Source: Phycisphaerae bacterium | GTDB lineage: Bacteria; Planctomycetota; Phycisphaerae; UBA1845 | Direction: 5' to 3' | DNA length: 32,900 bases | NCBI GenBank assembly: GCA_029260055.1 | Contig: JAJDDX010000063.1 | Location: forward strand, 1-32,900 | Shown: piece by piece, positions 22,686-30,199 of the stretch | Layout of the letters: each line of letters opens with the position of its first letter | Position numbering within the stretch: position 1 is the stretch's first letter | The notes under the pieces: generated by a model | Database searches by the model: none | Told to the model about the DNA's origin: nothing | What the model saw: the letters and a program-made list of their open reading frames with translations, nothing else | Translations under genes and position numbers: made by a program

Positions 22686-24125
22686 ATGGTGGCTGATCGA
22701 CTGCGCGACATCAAGGACCACTACGACGTGATCGTCATCGGTTCGGGGCTGGCCGGGTTGACCTCCGCCAACTACCTCGCCAAGGCGGGGCGTAGCGTCC
22801 TTCTGCTGGAGCAGCACTACAACTTCGGTGGGATGGCGACCTGGTTCCGCCGCAAGGGCGGGCACATCTTCGACATATCGCTGCACGGCTTTCCGGTCGG
22901 GATGATCAAGAGCTGCCGCAAGTATTGGACGCGGGAGATCGCCGACTCGATCGTGCAACTCAAGAGCATCCGTTTCAACAATCCGCAGTTCTCGCTTCAG
23001 ACGACGTTCGATCGCGGCGACTTCACGCGGCTTCTGATCGAAAAGTTCGGGATCGCAGCAGGCACGGTCGAGGCGTTCTTCGAACACGTCCGCGGCATGA
23101 ACTTCTACGACGATCAGACGATGACCACGCGCGAGCTGTTCGAGCAGTTCTTTCCCGGCAAGCCGGAGGCCTGGCGCTTGTTGATGGAGCCGATCGCCTA
23201 TGCCAACGGCTCGACGCTCGACGACCCGGCCATCACCTACGGCATCGTCTTTTCCAACTTCATGAGCAAGGGCGTCTACATCTTCCAGGGCGGCACGGAC
23301 AAGCTGATCGGCCTGATGAAGAAGGAGATGCTCGCCAACGGGGTCGACATTCGCAAGCAGGCTCAGGTCGAGAAGATCATCGTCGAGGGTGGGCGTGCGA
23401 GCGGCGTGGTGGCGAACGGTCAAGCCATCAAGTCGTCGGTTGTGCTTTCCAACGCGAACCTGAAGACGACGCTCAAGGAACTCGTCGGCTACGAACACCT
23501 GACCGACGAGTTCGCAGCCGAGACGGAGGCCGTGCGGCTCAATAACAGCAGTTGCCAGGTCTACATGGGCATCCGCAAGGGCGAGACGCTGGACTACATC
23601 GGCGAACTCATCTTCACGTCGAGCGACCCGCACTTCGATTCGGTCAAACTCTGCGCCGAGGACACGGGCAGCCGGACCTTCTCGATGTACTATCCCGACA
23701 TCAGGCCGGGCTCGGATCGGTACGCGATCGTCTCGTCGACGAATGCGAACTGGGATGACTGGGCGCATCTGAGCGAGGAGGCGTACGAGGCGCAGAAGCA
23801 GCGACTGATCGATGTCACGCTCGATACGCTGGAGAGCTACATCCCCGGCGTACGCGAAAAGATCGATCACGTCGAGGCATCAACGCCGAAGACATTCCAT
23901 CACTATACGCAGCAGGCGGCCGGCTCGACCTTCGGCACGAAATTCGAGGGGCTCAAGGTCAGTATGCAGATGCCCAAGCAGATCGACGGCCTGTTCCACA
24001 CCGGCTCGGTGGGGATCATCATGTCGGGCTGGCTCGGGACGATCAACTACGGCGTCATCGTGGGCAGTGAGATCGAGAACTTCATGTATGCCGAAAGCAA
24101 AGCGGCTGAGGGCGTCGGATCATGA
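22686..24125 (+). CDS. CrtI-like FAD-dependent oxidoreductase 2
   Basis: A 479-residue flavoprotein, a diverged paralogue of the preceding one. The FAD motif is [17 protein letters not shown], from residue 19, then [14 protein letters not shown] and [11 protein letters not shown]. These are the counterparts of HYAYGGLNS and FDVGLHAV in its neighbour. The C-terminus has [17 protein letters not shown], where the usual G-x-x-x-x-P-G motif is modified. GGAGGG at 22668-22673 lies 12 bases before the ATG. The stop overlaps the start of the FabZ-like gene as ATGA, which ties this enzyme to the acyl-ACP pathway. It is likely to act on the ACP-bound chain or its product; reaction unknown. Confidence 0.9.
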   Translation: MVADRLRDIKDHYDVIVIGSGLAGLTSANYLAKAGRSVLLLEQHYNFGGMATWFRRKGGHIFDISLHGFPVGMIKSCRKYWTREIADSIVQLKSIRFNNPQFSLQTTFDRGDFTRLLIEKFGIAAGTVEAFFEHVRGMNFYDDQTMTTRELFEQFFPGKPEAWRLLMEPIAYANGSTLDDPAITYGIVFSNFMSKGVYIFQGGTDKLIGLMKKEMLANGVDIRKQAQVEKIIVEGGRASGVVANGQAIKSSVVLSNANLKTTLKELVGYEHLTDEFAAETEAVRLNNSSCQVYMGIRKGETLDYIGELIFTSSDPHFDSVKLCAEDTGSRTFSMYYPDIRPGSDRYAIVSSTNANWDDWAHLSEEAYEAQKQRLIDVTLDTLESYIPGVREKIDHVEASTPKTFHHYTQQAAGSTFGTKFEGLKVSMQMPKQIDGLFHTGSVGIIMSGWLGTINYGVIVGSEIENFMYAESKAAEGVGS

Positions 24126-24556
24126 GCCAAGGCGTGGCGCTATCGTCGATTCCGCATAGACCACCGTTTCTTTTCGTTGACGAGGTTGTCGAAGTCTCCG
24201 ACGATCGGATCGTCACGACCAAACTCGCTGACCCCGACGCGGAGTTTTTCAAAGGGCACTATCCGGATCATCCGGTGATGCCTGGTGTGCTCATCTGCGA
24301 GTGTTGCTTTCAGGCCGGGGCACTGTTGATTGCCCACAAGCTCGATGGGGCCGAGGTGGGCACTGTTCCGGTGATTACGCGGATTCAGGACGCGCGGTTC
24401 AAGCGGATGGTCAGGCCGGGCCAGACGCTGCAGATCGAAGTGACGCTCGACGAAGAACTCGACGGAGCGTACTTCATGACCGGACGCGTGACCGTCGAGG
24501 GCAAGGCGGTCGTTCGGGTGGCCTTTGCCGCGATGCAGGCGAGCAGTGAGGATTGA
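24122..24556 (+). CDS. 3-hydroxyacyl-ACP dehydratase, FabZ-like
   Basis: A 144-residue hot-dog-fold enzyme that removes water from 3-hydroxyacyl-ACP to give the trans-2-enoyl chain. The active-site histidine is H46 in [14 protein letters not shown], and the acid is E60 in [11 protein letters not shown]. Their 14-residue spacing equals that of FabZ. The N-terminal [13 protein letters not shown] is also classic FabZ. The start overlaps the previous stop as ATGA, and the next start is 6 bases after its stop, so this is the core of the operon. No FabG-like ketoreductase is in the cluster, so the 3-hydroxy substrate must come from an enzyme encoded elsewhere. Confidence 0.94.
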   Translation: MSQGVALSSIPHRPPFLFVDEVVEVSDDRIVTTKLADPDAEFFKGHYPDHPVMPGVLICECCFQAGALLIAHKLDGAEVGTVPVITRIQDARFKRMVRPGQTLQIEVTLDEELDGAYFMTGRVTVEGKAVVRVAFAAMQASSED

Positions 24557-24562
24557 TCAACC

Positions 24563-25381
24563 GTGAGCTTCCTTGGACTTGAAGGCAAGACGTTCGTGGT
24601 CACCGGCGTGGCGAACAGGCGAAGCGTGGCCTACCGCGTGGCGAAGGTGCTGGAAGCCGAGGGCGCGACGGTCGTTTACAGCGTGCGCTCCGAGGCGAGG
24701 AAAGAGAGCCTCGGCGACTTGCTTGACGGGCGAGAGGTCCACGTCTGCGATGTCGAGCATGATGATCAGATTGCCGCGCTGGCGGCGGCCGTTGGTCAGA
24801 AGCACCCGGTGATTCACGGGCTGGTGCATTCGATCGCCTTTGCCAACTACGAATCCTTCAGCGGCACGTTCCACGAGGTCAATCGAAAGGACTTCCTGCA
24901 GTGCGTGTCGGTGAGCTGTTATTCGTTGATCGCGCTATCCAACGCGTTCGCGAAACTCTTCGAAAAGAACGCGAGCGTAGTGACGATCTCGATTTCGACG
25001 ACGCGCATGGCGGTCGAGGCGTACGGTTACATGGCTCCGGCGAAGGCTGCGCTGGATTCGTCCGTGGCGTTTCTGGCGAAGTCGTTCAGCAAGAGTTCCG
25101 AGGTGCGGTTCAACGCGGTCTGTGCCGGGCTGCTCAAGACCAGCGCGTCAGCCGGCATCCCCGGTTACGTCGATCACTACATGTACGCCGAGAACGTGAC
25201 TCTGCGGAAGAAGGCACTGTCCACCGAGGAGGTCGCCAACGCCGCCGCCTTTCTACTCAGCGAGCGATCGAGCGGCATCAATGCTCAAGGCATCGTGCTC
25301 GATGCGGGCATGGCGACGAACTACCACGACGCCGATGTCGTGAAGCACACCCTCGCGGGCATCTGGCCCACCGATACATGA
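24563..25381 (+). CDS. Enoyl-ACP reductase, FabI-like (SDR family)
   Basis: A 272-residue short-chain dehydrogenase of the FabI type. The start codon is GTG. The nucleotide-binding start [15 protein letters not shown] fits the FabI pattern GVANxxSIA. The catalytic pair is Y154 and K161 in [14 protein letters not shown], giving the Tyr-x6-Lys spacing of enoyl reductases and not the Tyr-x3-Lys of FabG. The end has [13 protein letters not shown], where FabI usually has VDGG. It presumably reduces a trans-2-enoyl-ACP, or a modified intermediate. Its stop overlaps the PPTase start as ATGA. Confidence 0.92.
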   Translation: MSFLGLEGKTFVVTGVANRRSVAYRVAKVLEAEGATVVYSVRSEARKESLGDLLDGREVHVCDVEHDDQIAALAAAVGQKHPVIHGLVHSIAFANYESFSGTFHEVNRKDFLQCVSVSCYSLIALSNAFAKLFEKNASVVTISISTTRMAVEAYGYMAPAKAALDSSVAFLAKSFSKSSEVRFNAVCAGLLKTSASAGIPGYVDHYMYAENVTLRKKALSTEEVANAAAFLLSERSSGINAQGIVLDAGMATNYHDADVVKHTLAGIWPTDT

Positions 25382-25941
25382 TGATACTGACCCCCGTGCT
25401 CATGGCGATTCGGCACGAGTTCCCCCTGCGTACGCCGGGCGCGGTCGCCGAGCAGCGGGAGGCTGCCAGGCTGGCGCTCCGTGTGTGTGCATCGCATTGC
25501 GGGGCACCCGATTCAGGCTGGGAGCAGGATGCCAAGCGCGTGCCACTGGTGAATCAGGGGTATTTCTGGTCGATTTCGCACAAGCGGCAGTGGGCGGCCG
25601 CGGTGATCGCGGATTGCCCGGTCGGTATCGATATCGAGCACATTGCCCCGCGGCGAAACGAACTCTACGCCGAGCTAGCGAATGACGAGGAGTGGCGGAT
25701 CGCCGGCGGACGCGACTGGGACAGCTTCTATCGCGTCTGGACGGCCAAGGAGGCGACGCTCAAGGCGAACGGACGCGGCATCGGCGGATTCGCCGATTGC
25801 GTCGTGACGGACGTGCCGGATGCGCGGCACATGGTGATGACGCTCGACGGCGCGAGCTGGCGCGTCGAGCACTACTACGTCGAGGACCACATAGCCGCCG
25901 TCGCGGGCGATTGCGACGCGATCGAGTGGCGCATTGCGTAG
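25378..25941 (+). CDS. Sfp-type 4-phosphopantetheinyl transferase
   Basis: A 187-residue enzyme that transfers the phosphopantetheine arm from coenzyme A to a carrier-protein serine. The start ATG at 25378 overlaps the FabI-like stop; 25381 is an alternative. The two signature motifs are GIDIEHI (residues 83-89) and [15 protein letters not shown] (from residue 121), which hold the magnesium-binding acids and the lysine. [16 protein letters not shown] precedes them, as in other Sfp enzymes. It is the last gene of the run and most likely activates the cluster ACP. A palindromic repeat follows 38 bases after the stop and may end the transcript. Confidence 0.94.
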   Translation: MMILTPVLMAIRHEFPLRTPGAVAEQREAARLALRVCASHCGAPDSGWEQDAKRVPLVNQGYFWSISHKRQWAAAVIADCPVGIDIEHIAPRRNELYAELANDEEWRIAGGRDWDSFYRVWTAKEATLKANGRGIGGFADCVVTDVPDARHMVMTLDGASWRVEHYYVEDHIAAVAGDCDAIEWRIA

Positions 25942-25950
25942 ACGGCGTAG

Positions 25951-25975
25951 ACGTCGAAACGTCCAAACGTCGAAA
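25951..25975 (+). repeat. Short direct repeats ACGTCGAAA / ACGTCCAAA
   Basis: Three near-identical 8-9-base units in tandem (ACGTCGAAA, CGTCCAAA, ACGTCGAAA) just after the PPTase stop. Too short to interpret alone; they adjoin two further repeat types. Confidence 0.5.
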
Positions 25976-25978
25976 TGC

Positions 25979-26033
25979 GTAGGGTCCCCTGTGCGGACCA
26001 CGCCTGGTGTATGGTCCGCACAGCGGACCCTAC
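25979..26033. repeat. Palindromic repeat, family G, copy 1
   Basis: The left arm is GTAGGGTCC...GTGCGGACC and the right arm is GGTCCGCACAGCGGACCCTAC. The arms pair over more than 18 bases with a loop of about 14. It sits 38 bases beyond the end of the seven-gene cluster, so it may serve as its terminator. Copies 2 and 3 are at 26931-27015. Confidence 0.82.
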
Positions 26034-26075
26034 ATACTCGGAACGTTGAGCGTCGGCGACGCCAGGCATTGTCAT

Positions 26076-26119
26076 GTAATTCGTAATTCGTAACTCTGTA
26101 ATTACGAATTACGCGTTAC
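26076..26119. repeat. AT-rich inverted repeat
   Basis: GTAATTCGTAATTCGTAAC on the left, and AATTACGAATTACGCGTTAC on the right after CTCTGT. It contains three GTAATTC/GAATTAC-type units and a direct repeat of TAATTCG. It is a sharp AT-rich island in a GC-rich region, ending 35 bases before the transporter start. Confidence 0.75.
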
Positions 26120-26153
26120 CATTGCGGGTCACGGGTTCTTTTGCTGCCGCACA

Positions 26154-26912
26154 ATGACGATCCTCATCCTCGCCATCGCAGCGCTTTGCACGTCGATCAT
26201 CTCGGCGATTCTCGGCATGGCCGGCGGCATGATGCTGCTGGCGATCATGTTCGGGTTCCTGACGCACGCCGAAGCGGTTCCGACGCACGCAGCCGTCCAG
26301 ATCGCGAGCAACGGCACGCGGGTGCTTGCCTTCATCAAGAACGTGGATCGCAGCGCCTTTGGGCGGTTTGTCCTCGGTGTCGTGCCGGGCGGGATGATCG
26401 GGATGTACCTCTTGTGGTCGCTCGGTGACCCCGATCAAAGCGAGCCTTATCTCAAGACGATCGTCGGGTTGTACGTGATCGGCGCGACGTGGCTACCCAA
26501 GCCCAAGGGCGACCACTCGCGCGGCAGGTGGTGGGACTTCCCCGCGATGGGCCTGGCGGCCGGCACCGCGGCGCTGACGGTCGGCGCGGTGGGCCCACTG
26601 ATCGCGCCGCTGTTCGCTCGCCGCGACTTCGTGAAGGAGCGATTGATCGCGACGAAGGCGTGCTGTCAACTCGCGACGCACATGATGAAGATCCCCGCGT
26701 TCATCTTCCTGCGCGACCTGAACCTCGACAAGCTCGGCATCCTGGCGATCGCGATGATCGTGATGGTCATCCCCGGCACGCTGATCGGCAAGCGGATTCT
26801 CACCGGCATCACCGATCAGCACTTCAAGACCGCCTTTCGCGTGGCACTGACAGCCGCCGGCCTCAAGGTGCTGCTCGTCGATGGCCTTTATGCGCTGTGG
26901 ATGGCCACGTAG
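26154..26912 (+). CDS. TauE/SafE-family membrane permease
   Basis: A 252-residue integral membrane protein with about seven or eight hydrophobic helices. The opening ILAIAALCTSIISAILGMAGGMMLL is the family's first repeat, with the Gly-rich GMAGGM phrase. The second half repeats the pattern (AAGTAALTVGAVGPLIAPLFARR). The family exports sulfite, sulfoacetate or other organosulfur anions, and some members have other substrates. Substrate is not predictable here. No ribosome site is clear before the ATG. The gene stands alone and is bracketed by family G palindromes on both sides and by an AT-rich inverted repeat upstream. It converges on the next gene. Confidence 0.88.
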   Translation: MTILILAIAALCTSIISAILGMAGGMMLLAIMFGFLTHAEAVPTHAAVQIASNGTRVLAFIKNVDRSAFGRFVLGVVPGGMIGMYLLWSLGDPDQSEPYLKTIVGLYVIGATWLPKPKGDHSRGRWWDFPAMGLAAGTAALTVGAVGPLIAPLFARRDFVKERLIATKACCQLATHMMKIPAFIFLRDLNLDKLGILAIAMIVMVIPGTLIGKRILTGITDQHFKTAFRVALTAAGLKVLLVDGLYALWMAT

Positions 26913-26930
26913 CGACCTCCGCCGGATTGT

Positions 26931-27015
26931 GTGGGGTCCGTTGTGCGGACCGGAACGAGGCTGCGGTCCGCACAGCGGCCCCTACATCACTGTGGTCCGC
27001 ACAGCGGCCCCTACG
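26931..27015. repeat. Palindromic repeat, family G, copies 2 and 3
   Basis: Copy 2 (26931-26985) has GTGGGGTCC...GTGCGGACC and GGTCCGCACAGCGGCCCCTAC, matching 25979-26033. A right-half copy follows (26994-27015, GGTCCGCACAGCGGCCCCTA). The last base is 2 bases from the stop codon of the minus-strand gene. The hairpin lies between convergent genes and could terminate both. Confidence 0.82.
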
Positions 27016-27016
27016 T

Positions 27017-30000
27017 CTAAGGCCCGTCGAACAGTGCCAGCCATCCTGCAAAATCGGTGAGATCGACGTTCCCGTTCCCGTCGAGGTCGAACACGCACAG
27101 GCATGCCTGGGACCAAGCCGGGTTACTGTCGATCGCGTCCACGCAGCTTTGCAGCGCCGCGACATCGGCCAAGTCGAACGTGCCGGTGCCGTCGAAATCA
27201 CCTTGCGCTTGTGTGTCACTGCTTTCGTATGCGCCCATATCGACACGGCAGCCCTGCAGCCGCGGATTGCCGTCGAGGTCGGTCGCGGGAAGCGGAGGTG
27301 ACACGTTCGGGTCGCCGCGGTTGATGCACGGCGAGCCCGGCGAGAGATGCAGGTCGTCGTCGAGCGTGCCGGGGATGCCGTCGGCGCCGGCTGCGTCGAC
27401 GAAGAGGGGGTCGCCGCCCGTGTTCCCGACGCCGCCGTATTCATCGGTCAGGCCTCGTACGCAGGAGTAGTCGAGTGAGACCGTCGCGCTGTATCGGGCC
27501 CATATCTCGACGAATTCGCCTTGGTTCTGAGCTGTTTCGTCATCCCACAGGACGCAGTTGAGAAGCGCAAGGTCACCGTGAGAGAAGCTGACAGCGGCGC
27601 CGTAGCGGCCCGCGTTGCCGGCGAAGGTCGTGCCGGCCACCGCGAGGGAGCCGTAGTCGTGAACAATACCGCCGGTGCCCGCGGATGAGGTGTTTCCGGA
27701 GAAGAGGCAGTTGGTGACCGCGGCCGTTCCTTCCCAACCGGCGAAGGCTCCGCCGTAGGGGGAGGTGTTTGCGACGAAGACGGAGTTGCTGATCGAGATG
27801 TTGTCGAATTCGCCTCCGATGGCGCCGCCCCACGTGCCGCTGTGGTTGTCGACGAACACGCACCCATCGACGACGGTGTTTGTGGCGACGGTGGTCAAGG
27901 CGGCCCCGCCTGAGACGGCATGCTGGGCTTCCACGGAGTTGGCTTCGAAGCGGCAGTTGATCAGGCGTGGCGTGCCGCCGAGACAATAGACGGCGCCGGC
28001 CTCGAATGATGACGTGTTGCCAACGATGGCGCAGTTGGTGACCGCAAGGCGCCTGCTCGTGCTGAAAATAGCGGGACCGCCGCGCGGGAGGTAGTTTGGG
28101 AACCCGCGCCCGTTCGGAGGAAGGCCGCGCGTGAAGCCGCCTGAGATCGTAAGGCCGTCGATCGTCGCGTCGACGCCAAGTGAGCCCACTTTGACGACTC
28201 GGAAGCTGTTATCGTCGTTGTTCTCGCCGTTGGGCGCGTCGTCTCCCAAGAGGTCGCCGCTCAGAACGGTCAGGTTGAGTGCCGGATCGCGCTGACTCAA
28301 ATCGGTCTCGCCGCCGGCGAAGCCGCCGTACAGTGCGACCCCGCCGGGCAAATCGAACCTCGCCCGGCGATCGCCCGTCCCCCAGTCCGGTGTGTATACC
28401 CCGCTGGCCACCCAGATATCCCTGACATTTCCACCGGCACCGGTGGCCGCCACGAGCGCGTCCTGGAGATCGGTGTAGGCGTCGACCCAGGTGACGCCTG
28501 TTCCGGCGCCGCGTGCCGTGGCATCGACATAGAGACGAACCTCACATTCGTCGAGCAGGTCGTCGCCGTTGTCATCCGAGCTAGAGCCGTCGGCAAGATC
28601 GCATGCGTCGGGGGTGCCGTTATCGTTGCAGTCGCGCTCGCATTCGTCCGGGATTTCGTTGTCGTTGCAGTCCGCGCTTACGCCGGCTTGGATGTCGAGA
28701 AGGTCGTCTGTTCCATTCGTGTTGCAGTCCCACGGGCCGATGCGCAGGTAGTAGGCATCTTGTTCGCCGTTGAACGTGGCTGCGTACGCCACGTTAGCCC
28801 CGAGGTCGTCCGAGATCATGTCATAGTAGTCTCCGATCTTCTCCTGAATGGGCCAACCGACATGACTGTCGAACATGGGAGAGACCGCGACGTTCGGTGA
28901 GAAGGTGACGCCGCCATCGGTCGAGTAGGCATAGTGCAGTTCGGAGAGATTGGCTTCGCCCGAAGTTCGCGTGTCGTTCCAAACCACGTCGATGCGGCCG
29001 TTGGGGGCGACGGACATCGTCTCGAACCACTGCCAGGCGCCCGGCGGGTCGTCGTTCACACGGATCGGCGCGCTCCAGGTGGCCCCGCCGTCTACGCTTC
29101 TTGCGAACATGATATCGCGTGGATCACCGTCAACGCAGGAAGTTCCGACGAGGGCGTATACGTTGCCGCACGTTGGCCCTTCGGAGTGATCGGTGGCCAC
29201 CCACGCCTGTCCCAGAAGGCCATCGCGATTGGGGCGCAAGGCCCCTGCGGCAACGTCACCGCCCGGCGCCGCCGGCGCGGAACCTCCGTCGGGACAGAGC
29301 GGGATCTCACGGTGTAGTCCGAATGACGGCTCCACGGCGGGGTCGTCCAGGTTCACAACGTTGTAATAGGATCCGCCAGCGCTCACGGCGTGTAGGACGC
29401 CGTCCGAAGCGACTGCTATCGTCCCACGCCAGGGTCGATAGAACGGCAACCCCTCGAAGGACCTGCCTCCGTCGATTGAGCGTGCGAAACCGTCTCCGTG
29501 GCGGGCTGTGCAATAGATGTTGCCGCGCCCGATTCCGTTCGTTCGGTCGATCGCCATCCAGGGCTTGTCCCCCATGGTCGTAGGCACGGGGTCGGACCAT
29601 GTTCGCCCGCCGTCGATGGACTTGAAGAGATACCCGCAATCTCCGCCCGGGCATCGAATGCTGTGGTAGTAGAAGTTGCCGTCCGCATCGAAGTCCAGCA
29701 CCGGGTCGCTGCCCCAGTTCTTCTGGTCGAGCACGCCGGGGAAGATCCAGTTCAATCCTGCGTTGTGGCTATAACCCCAGCCCGCCTGCCTGAAGTCGGA
29801 GTAGACGGTATCGAACTGTCGCCAGCCGATGACCATGCGCGTCCGATCGTTCGGGTCGATGGCGATGGATGGCTCGTTCGCGGCGTCGCCAACGATGTTT
29901 CGGCCGAGGTAGTCGACGTTGACCTGGATGCTGTGATAGGGGCCGCGGGACCAGATGCGCGCGGACGGTTGGGCGTCCGTTGCCGGAGTCGGGACGCGCG

Positions 30001-30136
30001 AGGCCCGGAGGGCGTTGCGCGGGTCCCCGGTCCGGACGGTCTCCGGGGATTCCCAGTGGACAGGCTCGGCTGCAAACAGGGAGCCGGAGCTGATTGCCAC
30101 AAACGCCAGCGCGAGCGAGCGAAACGACTCTCTCAC
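27017..30136 (-). CDS. Secreted Asp-box / beta-helix protein with dockerin-like end
   Basis: A 1039-residue exported protein. The start is a GTG at 30136, set by AGGAGG (30144-30149), 7 bases upstream. The signal peptide is MRESFRSLALAFVAISSGS, with cleavage near LFA. Residues about 85-470 hold sialidase-type Asp boxes (SIDGGRTW at 173-180, then SIDGGRSF, SVDGGATW, STDGGVTF), indicating a beta-propeller. A calcium-repeat segment follows (DCNTNGTDD, DCNDNEIPDEC, DCNDNGTPDAC). From about 535 to 960 the sequence is rich in short Asn/Gly/Ser strands typical of a right-handed beta-helix (NCAIVGNTS, NCLFSGNTS). The last 65 residues have two dockerin-like loops (GDFDGTGTFDLADVAAL; FDLDGNGNVDLTDFAGW). 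It is likely extracellular or surface-bound. No catalytic residues could be assigned. Confidence 0.85.
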   Translation of the reverse strand: MRESFRSLALAFVAISSGSLFAAEPVHWESPETVRTGDPRNALRASRVPTPATDAQPSARIWSRGPYHSIQVNVDYLGRNIVGDAANEPSIAIDPNDRTRMVIGWRQFDTVYSDFRQAGWGYSHNAGLNWIFPGVLDQKNWGSDPVLDFDADGNFYYHSIRCPGGDCGYLFKSIDGGRTWSDPVPTTMGDKPWMAIDRTNGIGRGNIYCTARHGDGFARSIDGGRSFEGLPFYRPWRGTIAVASDGVLHAVSAGGSYYNVVNLDDPAVEPSFGLHREIPLCPDGGSAPAAPGGDVAAGALRPNRDGLLGQAWVATDHSEGPTCGNVYALVGTSCVDGDPRDIMFARSVDGGATWSAPIRVNDDPPGAWQWFETMSVAPNGRIDVVWNDTRTSGEANLSELHYAYSTDGGVTFSPNVAVSPMFDSHVGWPIQEKIGDYYDMISDDLGANVAYAATFNGEQDAYYLRIGPWDCNTNGTDDLLDIQAGVSADCNDNEIPDECERDCNDNGTPDACDLADGSSSDDNGDDLLDECEVRLYVDATARGAGTGVTWVDAYTDLQDALVAATGAGGNVRDIWVASGVYTPDWGTGDRRARFDLPGGVALYGGFAGGETDLSQRDPALNLTVLSGDLLGDDAPNGENNDDNSFRVVKVGSLGVDATIDGLTISGGFTRGLPPNGRGFPNYLPRGGPAIFSTSRRLAVTNCAIVGNTSSFEAGAVYCLGGTPRLINCRFEANSVEAQHAVSGGAALTTVATNTVVDGCVFVDNHSGTWGGAIGGEFDNISISNSVFVANTSPYGGAFAGWEGTAAVTNCLFSGNTSSAGTGGIVHDYGSLAVAGTTFAGNAGRYGAAVSFSHGDLALLNCVLWDDETAQNQGEFVEIWARYSATVSLDYSCVRGLTDEYGGVGNTGGDPLFVDAAGADGIPGTLDDDLHLSPGSPCINRGDPNVSPPLPATDLDGNPRLQGCRVDMGAYESSDTQAQGDFDGTGTFDLADVAALQSCVDAIDSNPAWSQACLCVFDLDGNGNVDLTDFAGWLALFDGP

Positions 30137-30143
30137 GGGTTAT

Positions 30144-30165
30144 CCTCCTGCGCGCCTTTGCGCGC
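30144..30165 (-). promoter_or_regulatory. Strong ribosome site with adjacent hairpin
   Basis: On the minus strand AGGAGG (30149-30144) is preceded directly by a perfect 6-base stem, GCGCGC (30165-30160) and GCGCGC (30155-30150), with a 4-base loop. It lies in the 63-base spacer between two secreted genes. It may stabilise or separate the downstream message. Confidence 0.5.
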
Positions 30166-30199
30166 GTGACAACTGGTCAACGGGGCTGTGGTGTCATTG

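Noticed and set aside
22251-23870. Long minus-strand frame (539 codons) opposite the CrtI-like genes
   Set aside because: It spans two genuine FAD oxidoreductase genes, has Arg/Val/Asp-rich low-information sequence and no ribosome site.
19591-25941. Aryl polyene or carotenoid gene cluster
   Set aside because: No phytoene synthase, lycopene cyclase, ammonia lyase, chain-length factor or acyltransferase is present. CrtI-like enzymes are not typical of aryl polyene clusters.
25979-27015. Family G repeats as inverted ends of a transposon carrying the transporter
   Set aside because: Each copy is itself a palindrome, there is no transposase, and no target duplication is visible.
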